From: Trichoderma breve | Lineage: Eukaryota; Ascomycota; Sordariomycetes; Hypocreales; Hypocreaceae | NCBI RefSeq assembly: GCF_028502605.1 | Contig: NC_079236.1 | Span: 3,720,001-3,784,000 of the forward strand | Direction of reading: 5' to 3' | Length of the DNA: 64,000 nucleotides | In this document: piece by piece, positions 32,910 through 43,211 of the stretch | Position numbering within the stretch: the stretch's first letter is position 1 | How the letters are laid out: every line of letters begins with the position of its first letter | Position numbers and translations under genes: made by a program | Notes under the pieces: generated by a model | The model's database searches: none | What the model saw: the letters and a program-made list of their open reading frames with translations, nothing else | What the model was told of the DNA's origin: nothing

Positions 32910-35900
32910 TCAATGAGATTTAACGCCGAGATTTACTGCGTCTTCCAACACGCAGATCATTTGCTCACACTTAAGCAACAAATTATCGAGATGACCATTC
33001 GTCCGATTGTTCGTTATCCAAGCCGTCAAATGGGCTGTTCTTCGCTTAGCAGCTTCCAGTGGTGTAGATTTGCAACGACCTTGAAAGTTAGGATCAGCGC
33101 CGTATCTGAGCAAAAGGTCTACTATTTTCGGCACGTTAATTGCGAACAATAATGGTGTCTTATAATTAGTTCGAGAGCTGTATTACTATTCCCCAATGAC
33201 ATTTACTCACCGACTATATGGTTTTGTGAATATTAGTACATCTAACGGATATATCAATATTGTATTGAGGTTGAGGGCATTCGCTTACAAACTATAATCT
33301 TAAGGTTAGCTATATCAATTGTACTACTTGTTGAGAAATTATAAACGGACGTGCTACAATGATACATAATTAAAATATCAGCGTAAATGTAGAAACCAAA
33401 AAAAAATTATACACTCACCAATCCGGAGTTCTGGGAAAGTCGTTGATGTCAGTCACATGTAAGATACAAAAAGTTGTCAGAACTTACTTGCTACCAATGA
33501 AATAGTAGCATGTTAGCTATCAAATACGATTAGTTATAGTCCGTTATGTACAAATTTGCTCACCGTGAAAGTATAGTCCACTCTCGCCCCGAGTTCGAGT
33601 AGCATCTCAACCAGATAGAAACATATTTCAGTATTGAAATTGCCTATGGCGAAAATTAATGGAGTGGCGCCATTACGATCACCCTTATTGACGTCAGCCC
33701 CCCCCTCTATCAGTAACTTGATAATGTTCGTTTCTCCCTGCTTAATAGCAAAAATTAAAGGGGTTTTGCCATCAGGATCGCCTTTGTTAACGTCAGCTCC
33801 CCCGTCTATTAGTAACTTGATAATATTCGTTTTCCCCTGCTTGGTGGCCAAAACGATAAGACTGACACCTTTGTCATCCGCCGCTCCCGGATCAGCCCCG
33901 CTGTCGAGCAGTCGTTTTACAACGGGGTCGTGGCCGTGCTTCACGGCAGACAAAAGCAGTTTGCGGCGAATCTCATCTACCGAATCTGGCTGTGCTCCCC
34001 TCATCAATTCGGTTGCTATGTCTTTTTGTCCATAGCAAAGAGCGTAAGATATTGGTGTTGCCCCAATGGTATCCACCATGTCCACGCGTGCTCTTGCTTT
34101 AAGTAGCCTCTTAACGATAGGCACATGGCCGTTCCATGCAGCATAAAACAATGCTGTTCGATTATATTTGTCTATTGCATTGACACTTGCACCTTTCTTG
34201 TAGGATAGGCGAATCGCTCTTTTGAGAGTCTTTTTTCCATAATATTTGTGGCCTTTAATTAGCATCCGCACAACACTATCAAATCCGTTCTCCGATGCAA
34301 AGGAGAGCGCCGAACGATGATATGATTTGTCGGCAGAATCTATTTCAACGCCGACTGATTCGATCTGTAAGCTGACGATCATCTCAATTCCAAAGTACGA
34401 GGCAATCATAAGTGTCGTGAAACCTAAAGGAAAGTCGGGGTGTATGTCTGCCCAATAAATCCTAAACCAGGTCGGGCAACGATCAGATGTAACATTGCAA
34501 AGTCGCTGTAATTGCTGTATAATTTCATTTTCTGTGATATTTGAGGCTCGGAAATGTGTAGCCCAGTTTTTTGCCGAGTATCCAAGGAATAGATGATCAA
34601 AAAGATATTTGGTAACATCTGCTACCCCTGTGGGCGGCCGAGTTTCAAACCCCGTAAAGAGCAAATGCCAAATACAAATCTTACAAAGAATGCGATGAGA
34701 TTCTGATGGTATAAGTGAGAATTTCCAAGTAAGACCACTGCTACGATCTTTTGGAAGAACGTCTCCTGGTTGTGCTGGGTTGTATTCTTGACTGTTCGCC
34801 TTATTGTTGGGTACTAAAAATTCTTTCGCTGTCTGATGCAGAAGATAAATCTTCTCATCTGTGATATTTATGAAGAGACCGCAGAGGTCTCTGATGTACT
34901 TGCTGACGCGATCGCTAGGTCTTAGAGCTAGGTCCTCATATGACTGGTGATGCGGTCGAATCACCAGAGCCAGCTCCATCTCCGCGAGTGTCAAGGGCCG
35001 CTCAGCCGCTACTACAATATGTAGCAGTTTCTTTGTTTCCTCCACATCTGTGCTCTTGGATAAAATCTTGTCGTAAGCCTCATCAACTGTCCGTGGAAGA
35101 GTAGAAGTGACTTTGTGTATCGCGACTTCATTGATCTTGTTGTTTATTTCGGTTTCAATCCATTCAAGGGTGAGAAAAACCCACAAATATGTCTGATTAT
35201 GGATAGCTCCTAGCCCTTGCAAAAGTATTTCCTCCTCCTTTCTCGTAAGACCAAGGTTTTCTCGAACGCGAGAGACTCTATCCTTGATATAAAGACTAAT
35301 CTCTCCAGTAATCTCCTCTACTTCGGCATCTCCATCGCCCTTCAGGTGGATTATAGGGCATTCCTGGATATCGAAAGGTCTGATCAAGTCTCGTCGAATT
35401 ATGTCATAGGGGCGGCTGGTAATAAGGAACTTTAAATTGACGCTTCTTTTGGTATTGCCCTTCGGGCCGTAAAATTCCCGCAGAATCTTTGCAAGATCTT
35501 GTCGTTCTTGATTTACGCATTCATCAAATGCATCAAGGATGCAGATTATCTCGCCTGCGTTTGTCTCCTGCGTAGCCATGGTTAAAATGTCCCATAGCTC
35601 CCAAAGTTCATAATACGAATCCGCAAGAGGTGCTTTGTAAGACTTAAATCGTTGTATAATCTCGGCAGATAGAAGATTCTCTCTTTGAATGAAAAGTTGA
35701 TGCAACATGCAGCTAAGAGCACCTCTGGCGCTCCTCTGATCTTCAAAGTCATCCTTGAAGAAAAAATAGCAGGTCGTTCTTTTTTCTGTAGTTCTGAGTT
35801 CATTGACTAAATATTTAGCCAAGACCGACTTTCCACAACCGGGGTTTGCTGATACCCAGAGCATAGAAGAAGACGTGTTGCCTCGCCAGTGGTGAAAGTC

Positions 35901-36224
35901 GTGATGGTTCATAAACCATTCACATGTTCCTGGAACACGGTCGGGATTGCGATTTTTTCTTTGTAGATATGGCGATGTATAAAGAGCTTGCATTATTTTC
36001 TCTCGAGAGTTGTCTGTGTGAGTAGACTTGGTTAGTTGTGTGACCCTCCATTTATTTATATATACCTGTGGTTCCGTACCAATGGTGGGATATGCTGAGT
36101 TGTAATTATGTATGGTACCACTGCCTGCCATAATTTGGTGGCCTTGCCCACTATAGTAATTCTGATGGCCGGTTCCATTCGAAGCAATATGTTGAGCAAA
36201 GTCATTTCCATTGCTGCGTTCCAT
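32910..36224 (-). CDS. NLR-type receptor: prion-like motif, NACHT NTPase, ankyrin repeats
   Basis: Predicted exons: 36080-36224, 33564-36013, 33419-33430 (12 nt) and 32910-33158, about 951 residues. Exon 1 holds the ATG at 36224 and a 43-residue Gly/Asn/Gln/Tyr-rich block (IASNGTGHQNYYSGQGHQ at its core) that is shared with the neighbouring gene at 37074-38933. After a phase-1 intron of 66 nt comes the NACHT module: LYTSPYLQRKNRNPDRVPGT, CEWFMNHHDF, Walker A SANPGCGKSVLAKYLV, Walker B IICILDAFDEC and the sensor LITSRP. Ankyrin repeats form the C-terminal third (GADVNKGDPDGKTPLIFAIK and similar). Such proteins are fungal STAND receptors for non-self recognition. Unlike many, this one has no effector domain of its own; its N-terminus is only the motif. 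The 12-nt exon encodes NSGL, which completes the ankyrin loop before TPLLFAINV. Confidence 0.85.
36014..36079 (-). other. Phase-1 intron ending the motif exon of the NLR gene
   Basis: 66 nt from GTACGG to CACACAG, with a CTAAC branch site about 20 nt before the acceptor. Splicing joins ATT-G to AC-AAC, giving the sequence PTI-D-NSREKIM. The intron at 38216-38281 in the neighbouring gene has the same donor sequence, phase and length. Without splicing the frame also stays open (17 extra codons or more), so unspliced transcripts could be translated. Confidence 0.65.
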
Positions 36225-37073
36225 TTTGGTCTTCGAAAGAGCCACGGCCGACACCACCAAGGACAGGCAGCGTAGTCTCTGGCTTAAATTTTGGGTCTCT
36301 CTACTACTACTTGAACGTGGAGAATATTCAGTGAGGAGAGATGGTTGTGGCCAGATCCTGTGGGAAGTATTACAGTGGAATAAATCGTGACGGGAAATTA
36401 AGATGCGTGTACCTGTCTGGAAACCAGGCTATAATCTCATATCTTAGCGAAGGGGGAGGATTGAGCAAATGCGGTATGAATGAAGGAGAAATTGTGCTGG
36501 ATAAGGCTCCAATACCAAACCGGACGGCGTTCACGTGCAGGTACCCTTGCAACTTGTTCCGTTCGTCTGGCGAAGTCAGTATGGTTGGAGGACTGTGGAG
36601 CTACAGAGGAACTGTCCTCTCCAATGACCAATGTGGCTGGATATGTAGGACCGCTGCCTTTTTCTTGGAGGAATTGGTCAGCGGCAACTTTGCACCATGA
36701 ATGATACAGCCTAGATCTTTTAGAGCCCGATGGGTGCCCGACGAAAGCATCAGGCTGAGCTAGGCAGGGAATGTCCAAACGCACAGTACCTTCTTTGGCC
36801 GCAGCGATGAGACTCTTCTTCTTCATAAAGACCGTATCGTTGTAGGAGTATTAGTGTCTCTTAGTAAGAAGCATTGCATTCTCCGGTGATAAAAGCCTGT
36901 TTCATTTATTCCACTACATATGCAGCTGCGTACACCCTATATCCACAGCGTGCACGTATGGAATGGAACCATCCATTATTCGCTAAACGAAACCCCTACA
37001 CAGTTGTAATTACAGATTCTTGTAAGAAGATTAAATATGTTCTCATAATACTAGGAAGATTAACATTCTATTT
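36225..37073. other. Intergenic region between the two partner genes
   Basis: 849 bp holding the NLR promoter and the 3' flank of the SesA/phosphorylase gene. ATG-started frames exist on both strands (36341-36700 plus, 119 codons; 36437-36826 minus, 129 codons), but neither has recognisable content and each shadows the other. Confidence 0.4.
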
Positions 37074-38933
37074 TCATCTGTCAGTAGTAATGTATCGCCC
37101 AAGCACAGCCTTCATAACCGAAGCAGCCGTAGCAGCAGCATACCGTTGCCACAGGTCATTTTTGTGGCTATCGGCGTAATCACACACACCCTTTACGATA
37201 ATACAAGGAATCTCGTCCCAGACACCTGCCCCCTCCATTTCAAGCGCAATCACATTTTGTTCCTCAGCGATCTTGTCTCGATGCTCTCCAGATTTCATCA
37301 CCGAATTTCCAGAGGCTATGCGTCCAACGAATATTTCGGGATCTCCAGTTGAACCTCTCATCTCCAGGTCCGTTCTCTTCACTAGTTGCGTCTCATCGCA
37401 GCCAAGGTCAATGCAGGACGCCTTGGCAGCCTGCTCGCAGAAGGCATCGGTCGGGTTGTCACAGAAGGGGCATGGTTGTCGGCCTCTATGTTTGTGTCGA
37501 TACGTTGTGAAGAAAAGTTTGTCGTTATTTATCCCAGGATACTGATAATTCTGTGGTCGTCGCCTTTTTGCGGCCGCACTCTGTAAGTCTTTTAGATACA
37601 AGCACGCCTTTTGTTGCAGCTGGTCTCTTATATGCTCCGTCTCAAAACTTGCAACCAAACTGCGGATATTCTTATTCGGCCGACCGAGACTGTCATCCAC
37701 GGTATCTTTAATCACAAACGCCTTGTGATATTGTTTGCCGAGATCATACTGAACAGCGGATTTGCTGATAATGACATCGCCTAGGTGGATTTCGTTTTCG
37801 CCACTTCTTGGCACGCCGCCGCAGATTCCAACTAGGAAAGCAAGTTGCAGGTTCGGATAACTAGACCGAAAGCTTGCTGCTGCTCCAGCCGCGGCGACTG
37901 TGCCCATGTTGGGGAGAAGCGCCAGCACGACGTCGTACTGGCCCATGCGGCCGTTTGTGTAAGAGTTCATGTCTCCGCGGGCGCGGCCATACGACTCATC
38001 ATCGTCCCAGAACTTGTCAAATAGTAAAGAGACGACATCGTACTCGAGTGGCAGCGCACAGATGATGGCGATTTGGAAATCTTCACGGCTACGTGGTCGG
38101 CCTCCAGCTTGTGCCTGGCTAGCGGATCGGCGCTGGAGCTGATCACGGCCTACGGTATTATTCGCATCCGCATGACGTGAATCAGGACCGCCTTGACCTT
38201 CGGGATAAGGAGACACTTATACACGAAAAGGGTCAGCTTAGTTTAAAATGGAATTTGGATATTATATCTATTGCCCCGTACCGAAGCTTATGTTTGTTGC
38301 GTGATAATTAGTAATAGCGCCGTTGCCATTAAAGACGTGATGCCCCCGACCACCATAGTAAGATTGATTGCCCGTTCCTCCAGAGGCAACGTTCTGGGTG
38401 AAGTTGGCTCCGGAGGTCTTGAAATCATCATCTGAGACAGATGATTCCACCTGCGACATTGTGTCAATGGCTTCTTTTAGCTCGTCAAACTTCATATAGT
38501 TTTCAGCTTTGAGCAATTCTTTGGTAAACAACGCAATTATGTCCTTTAGGAGGCCGTGCATGAGGACCTCGACACGGTACGATTTACCCAACTTGAGCAA
38601 AATATCGCGATAACAGTCCAGGACTGATTCATCGTTTGAGTCATTCTCCATCTCCTCGCCAACTTGACTGAATATTTTTTGTAACATTTTCGCCTTCTTT
38701 TCGAGACTTGTAGCTGAAGACTGGACGCTATCCGTAGAAGATTCATCCCAGGTGGCATTTTTGCGTGCGTAGCTGAGAGTCTCTTTTGCAACTAGGAAGC
38801 ATTGATTGACTTGTATAAATTCGTCGGGAAGATTTTCGAGGTCTTCTATGTCTCGCCCATATTGCGCGGAAGTGTCTTGAACTGTTGCAAACGCGGGCTT
38901 GAAGATGTCGCGACGCTTCGATTCAGCCGGCAT
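37074..38933 (-). CDS. SesA-type helical domain, prion-like motif and PNP/UDP phosphorylase domain protein
   Basis: Predicted exons 38282-38933 and 37074-38215 (597 residues). Residues 27-140 match the SesA/NACHT_N fungal domain (LPDEFIQVNQCFLVAKETLS, KKAKMLQKIF, YRVEVLMHGLLKDIIALF). Residues 175-217 are the Gly/Asn/Gln/Tyr-rich block shared with the NLR (NVASGGTGNQSYYGGRGH). The second exon is a PNP/UDP nucleoside-phosphorylase fold: FQIAIICALPLEYDVV, LAFLVGICGGVP, LGDVIIS, the ribose-binding ALEMEGAGV and the Asp-bearing VCDYADSHKN. It has no ATG of its own before the domain core, which supports joining it to the SesA exon. The family cleaves or phosphorolyses nucleosides; in fungi it is a common partner domain of NLRs. 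If the intron 38216-38281 is retained, translation stops four codons after the splice site, giving SesA with a C-terminal motif. Confidence 0.75.
38216..38281 (-). other. Phase-1 intron homologous to that of the NLR motif exon
   Basis: 66 nt from GTACGG to TATAAG, with GCTGAC as branch site 16 nt before the acceptor. It follows the motif at the same residue as the NLR intron (seven residues after the Asn-Tyr pair). It contains an in-frame TAG, so retention truncates the protein. Confidence 0.65.
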
Positions 38934-40182
38934 GCTGTTGGTCTATACGGCAGGCAAGATAGATGTCGGAAAGGACTTTTTTGTCTACATGTTTTGTCAG
39001 AGGTGTATAGCTACTTTCCCACAGATGATCGTACCTCTTGATTAGAAGTCTCATTCCGTTGGCTAATGAATAGAGTCTTCCATTCACTATCAACCCGCGA
39101 TATTCAGCCAGAATATGAGGAAAGGGCGAAAGCGAGATGACAACGCCTAATTAGAGAGACCTTTGCAATGATATCAAAGGAGGAAGACATGAAGCACATG
39201 GAAAGAGAGGGGTTTAACAGACGAGGCTCTAGGCGCCCTTATGTCAGCTACAGGATTTCGGATGGGTGTAGGAGTTGTGAACATTTCTGGTTTAGCGTTC
39301 TGCATCTTGAGTCTCGGTGTTTTATGTAGACGAATGAATGGCCAGCCTCGCAGTTAACCGCTCACGCGTATAGAGAGCGTGTTCCAACACATGAGGCTCG
39401 TTGCCTTGAATGGTCCGCGCCGTGCGGCTGAATACATGTACATGCAGACTACATGTAGTTTCGCCTTGTGAGAAGGTCAATACCAGTCTTACTAGCGGGA
39501 TGTGGAGTATGCTGGGACGGGCCGGCGCCACAATATTCGCCAAACTAGTTGAAAGCAGTCTTGTAATTGCTTATACACATGGGGAAGAAAAGCCTGGTAC
39601 ATGCTGTGTTGGCATCCTCACGGCGTCAAGCATACAGTAGTGTCTTTAACAACGCCTTTGCAGCCTCATAGCGCCTCCGTTCAGTACGGGAAGGCAACCC
39701 AAGGCAACCCAAGGCAACCCCAGCTTAAATCCGGGCGGCTAGTGAACTGGCCATGCATTAGGCTCCATTAGTAGAGCAGAGCAGAGCCTCAACAGCCAAG
39801 ACGAGGGCAGCTGGAGAGCCAACGGCGACTGCTATTCGAGGTCAATGTGTGACGAATTCTTACATGTGCAGACGCTAACATAACTTGCCTGCCAGAGGAG
39901 CTGCTGTATTTTATCAACGTTGTCCGGAACCGAGGCCGGATAGTAAGTTACCAACCTGCAAAGGTGAATGCTTCAACCGCAATCTGCCTTGTACTTGATG
40001 CAATTTGTGGCGGCCACTTTTACGGAATCCAAGCACAAGCGGGCATCAGCATGAGGTGGCACTCATCATGCTAGACCTAGAGATTCATCTGAACCATACA
40101 ACTAAATCGCTATCTATAGAGTATTTCACCCTATTATAATAAAAAGTCGCTCATGTCTATATTTCCAGTGCCCTTCACACAT
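38934..40182. other. Intergenic region
   Basis: 1.25 kb with the promoter of the SesA/phosphorylase gene and the 3' flank of the amidase gene. No supported gene. Contains the 10-bp tandem repeat described separately. Confidence 0.45.
39691..39720. repeat. 10-bp tandem repeat, three exact copies
   Basis: AAGGCAACCC is repeated three times without mismatch. It lies in an intergenic region; no function is evident. Confidence 0.85.
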
Positions 40183-41853
40183 CTACAACTCCAAGTTTCC
40201 GTTCGTTTGCTCCGTCTTCCCCACAATGTCCTCGAGCTCCGTCTCTGGCTGGATATAAGGAACAATCGTCTTGCGCACCATCGTCGCCTGCTCAAACGCA
40301 TGCGCAATCTCAATGAGCACCTCTTCGCTGAACCGCGCGCCGGTAAATCCCAACCCAAACGGCTGGTTCGGACCCTTGAGATTCAACGTTCCAAACTCAT
40401 TCCTCACTAATGGCGCGTCGTCGGGCGTTCGTCCTACCGGTACTGAAATGACAGGATTGCCTAAAGGAGCTGCAAGCATGCTCAAATACTCCGTGGGGAG
40501 GACTATGGCATCCAGAGAGTGTTCCTTCACCGCGCTGGCAATTCCTCGAGGGCCAGCGAGCTCTGCCTGGGCGCTGTAATTCTCCCACCACACAGGCGAG
40601 GTGTTATCGTAGCCTCTGCTGATGCCTCTGTCCCAAGACTGGGTGCCCTTCTCAGGATACTCTTCACGGACATCTTTCTGGATAAACTCGCGCAGCTGCA
40701 TCATTGTAGTGATGTTGTTGGGGTTTGTCTTGAGCTGCGAAAAGTATCGGGGTATGTCGGCCATCATGTCTGGGCCCGTGACAAAGGGGCTATATTTCCT
40801 ACTGACCAAGTCTGCTGCACCGGACAAGAAGATGTCGTCTACAACTTCGGCGCCCTGCTCTCGCAAGACTTCCAGCGCAGAGTTGAACACCTCGACCATG
40901 TAATCCGAAGGCCTGTCTGACCCCAACTCCAGCATGTGTCGAGGAACACCAACCCGCTTCCCACGCAGGCCCTTGCCCTTACAAGCGGCGACGTAGTCTG
41001 GGGCTTTCTCTCCAAACGGCGATGCAGACGTGTAATTGTCGTTCTTGTCGGATCCAGCAATGGCCGATAACAAGTATGCAGCATCCTTGACAGTTCGCGC
41101 CATTGGTCCAACGGTATCCTGATGCTCTGAGATGGGAACGACGAGATACCTGGACGTCAGTCCCATGGTGGGCTTGATACCGACCAAGTTATGCTTGCTC
41201 GAAGGGTCTGCAATGGAACCAGTCGTATCAGTGCCTAAAGCTGCCCAGGCCAAACCAATAGAGGCCGCGGTTCCGCTACCAGACGACGAACCATCGGGAT
41301 CCATCTCGGGGAAGTACGCGCCAATACACTGCCCGCCATACGCAGACCATCCTTGGGTAATGGCTCCGCGGGCACCAGACCACTGCGACAGATTGGCCTT
41401 GCCAAGAATAATGGCTCCAGCCTCGCGTAGCTTGCGCGCAACGGTGCTGTCCTCAGGGACCTCGGCGCCAACGAGGACGTATGACCCGGCCGTGTTGTTC
41501 ATATTGTCAGCCGTGGCAATGTTATCCTTGATGACGACTGGAATCCCATGAAGCGGACCGATGAGATGTCCAGAATGTCTCAGGGCGTCATGATGTGCGG
41601 CGATGGAAACGGCATCAGGGTTGATCTCGTTGATGGCGTGAAGCCGCGGGTTGACCTGCTCTATTCTGGCGGTATAGGCCCGGATCAAGTCTACGCTGGT
41701 GAAATGCCCGCCATTGAGGCCTGATTGTAGTTCGTCAAGCGTCGCGTCGAGCAGAGGGGGCAACTCAACGCGGCCATTTCTCGGCGCACAATGGCCAAGC
41801 GGCAGAGAGGAGGCCACTATCATCATTATTTGTAAAAGGTGTTTGTTAGGCAT
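40183..41853 (-). CDS. Secreted amidase (amidase signature family)
   Basis: Single exon, 556 residues from the ATG at 41853. The N-terminus (MPNKHLLQIMMIVASSLPLG) is a signal peptide with likely cleavage after HCA. The catalytic Ser-Ser-Lys triad of the family is visible: Lys109 in IPVVIKDN, the Ser cluster in DPDGSSSGSGTAASIGLAWA (about 187-195), and the acyl-binding nucleophile Ser213 in GTDTTGSIADPSS. Most members read DTGGS; here the first Gly is Thr, which may affect the oxyanion loop. Amidases of this family hydrolyse amide bonds of small molecules, peptides or fatty-acid amides; fungal secreted members have no fixed substrate. Length and the C-terminal end (GLGFTGARFSEEVLIEIAHA) are normal. 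Confidence 0.88.
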   Translation of the reverse strand: MPNKHLLQIMMIVASSLPLGHCAPRNGRVELPPLLDATLDELQSGLNGGHFTSVDLIRAYTARIEQVNPRLHAINEINPDAVSIAAHHDALRHSGHLIGPLHGIPVVIKDNIATADNMNNTAGSYVLVGAEVPEDSTVARKLREAGAIILGKANLSQWSGARGAITQGWSAYGGQCIGAYFPEMDPDGSSSGSGTAASIGLAWAALGTDTTGSIADPSSKHNLVGIKPTMGLTSRYLVVPISEHQDTVGPMARTVKDAAYLLSAIAGSDKNDNYTSASPFGEKAPDYVAACKGKGLRGKRVGVPRHMLELGSDRPSDYMVEVFNSALEVLREQGAEVVDDIFLSGAADLVSRKYSPFVTGPDMMADIPRYFSQLKTNPNNITTMMQLREFIQKDVREEYPEKGTQSWDRGISRGYDNTSPVWWENYSAQAELAGPRGIASAVKEHSLDAIVLPTEYLSMLAAPLGNPVISVPVGRTPDDAPLVRNEFGTLNLKGPNQPFGLGFTGARFSEEVLIEIAHAFEQATMVRKTIVPYIQPETELEDIVGKTEQTNGNLEL

Positions 41854-42123
41854 TTTTAATAATTGTCGTCCCTGGCGGAGAGATTGTTCTTATCAAAGTG
41901 CAAGCTCGTGTGATGACGAGGTTACCGCCATTTATGGTATTATATCTCAATTGGTTTCTTGCTGGCTGGTTGGTTCTGGTGGTAGTTGTACCCGTCATGA
42001 GAGAGTCTTACGTACGAGCCTACACAATCTTGGTGGTAACCCTAGACGCCAGCTAGCGTGCTTTGTACAAATACGCGCGTCTCGAGACAACGCTTGTAAT
42101 GGCAAATGTGCAAAAAAAGTAGG

Positions 42124-42300
42124 GATAGTAGATGATACCAGAAGAAAGTTAATGATACTACAAGAGAGTAGATTATACTGCAAGAAAAAAAATCTTCTTT
42201 TCTCCCACCCAAGTTAAGCTCTCTTAATGCCCTCATAGCGTCTCCGTGCTTGGTGCCATGACACTCCCGACAACAAACTCCACCTCCCCCATTGTCTCAT
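42124..42300 (+). repeat. Direct repeat A, copy 1
   Basis: Shares a run of blocks with 44418-44607 in the same orientation: AGTAGATGATA, ATACTACAA, TCTTCTTTTCTC, then AATGCCCTCATAGCGTCTCC (copy 1) against GATGCCCTTGAAGCGTCTTC (copy 2), then CCCGACAACA. Read on the minus strand, both copies resemble one decayed coding sequence (HKSLNWVREKK in copy 2, ESLTWVGEKK in copy 1). The pair brackets the NmrA-like gene at 43212-44250. Confidence 0.6.
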
Positions 42301-42311
42301 GAAGGGCATCA

Positions 42312-42475
42312 ATTCACTTTCGATCAAAGCCACTTGTTGATTTTGGCCACAGCTGTAGAGAACCGTTGGAATTGGTCAAGTGTAAGGTATGTACCTACAA
42401 GCACGTGTAAAGCTGTAGCAAATGGTAGGTACCTCTCTCCCGGCAGCCATCATCACCATGCATCGAGGGCTGTCC
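42312..42475 (+). repeat. Dispersed repeat B, copy 1
   Basis: Matches the reverse complement of 58318-58512. Shared blocks include GGCCACAGCTG, GTACCTACAA, GCAAATGGTAGGT, CCTCTCTCC, GGCAGCCATC and ATCACCATGCATCGAGG. Similarity is high but interrupted by small indels. It may be a relic of a mobile element or a duplicated non-coding segment. The remaining sequence to 43211 holds no supported gene. Confidence 0.75.
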
Positions 42476-43072
42476 AACGGATCATGAAGCTACTCTTTCG
42501 TATGGGTTGCTTCTCTGGGCCTCGGGGAGTATTCTATGACAGTACCACCCCATTTCAATGTCAATAATGTCCATTTCTTCGCCTTTGCCTCCTGATTTTC
42601 TATGGGCAAACTCCATTCCTGTATTAACTCCGACCGGCGCGCCTGGAAGATAACCTTGACGCGAAACCCGACGTAGAGTCAAATCCTCACAAACCTCCAG
42701 GCAAACTGCCTCTGAACTGAATAAAGATTCCAAATCTTTACTTTAAGCAAACCCTTATCTAGATTAGATCCCGCAGCGGTAAATCTTGATTAGTAGTCTT
42801 TACGATCTTACGCTTAGAATCTAGATCGGTTTCCCCAGCGCAAATAATAATCAAATACTCCGTACCTAGAGCTACTTTACAATATTGGACACATTACGCA
42901 TTGTGATTTCACCGCAGAGCATGATGCAATGCTACCTAGTAATTAAGATTCCAAACCTCTGGTATAGGCAAGCCCATATCAGGACTGAACTCCGTAACCG
43001 CAAGTTTCGATTATTAATACTTCACAATCTACTACGTCAAGAAATCAGTATTATTTTACACAGAGACTCAAG

Positions 43073-43080
43073 TATAAAAG
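43073..43080 (+). promoter_or_regulatory. TATA box of the NmrA-like gene
   Basis: TATAAAAG lies 132 bp upstream of the ATG at 43212, in a very A+T-rich leader. Confidence 0.5.
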
Positions 43081-43211
43081 AGGCAGCTCATCGTGAAGTA
43101 TTGTTAATGAATATCACAGAACGATTGCGCAGTTTATATTACAATATATATTTACCCCTTTCTACAAGCTTCGCTGTATATATCAGCTATATTGCAAGGG
43201 CACTTTCGGAT

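Noticed and set aside
36014..36065. A 52-nt intron (GTATAT...CACACAG) in the NLR gene
   Set aside because: It would break the frame. The 66-nt intron starting 14 nt earlier at GTACGG keeps frame and matches the intron of the neighbouring gene.
36341..36826. Opposed 119- and 129-codon frames between the NLR and SesA genes
   Set aside because: They overlap on opposite strands, have no recognisable content and no splice or promoter support.
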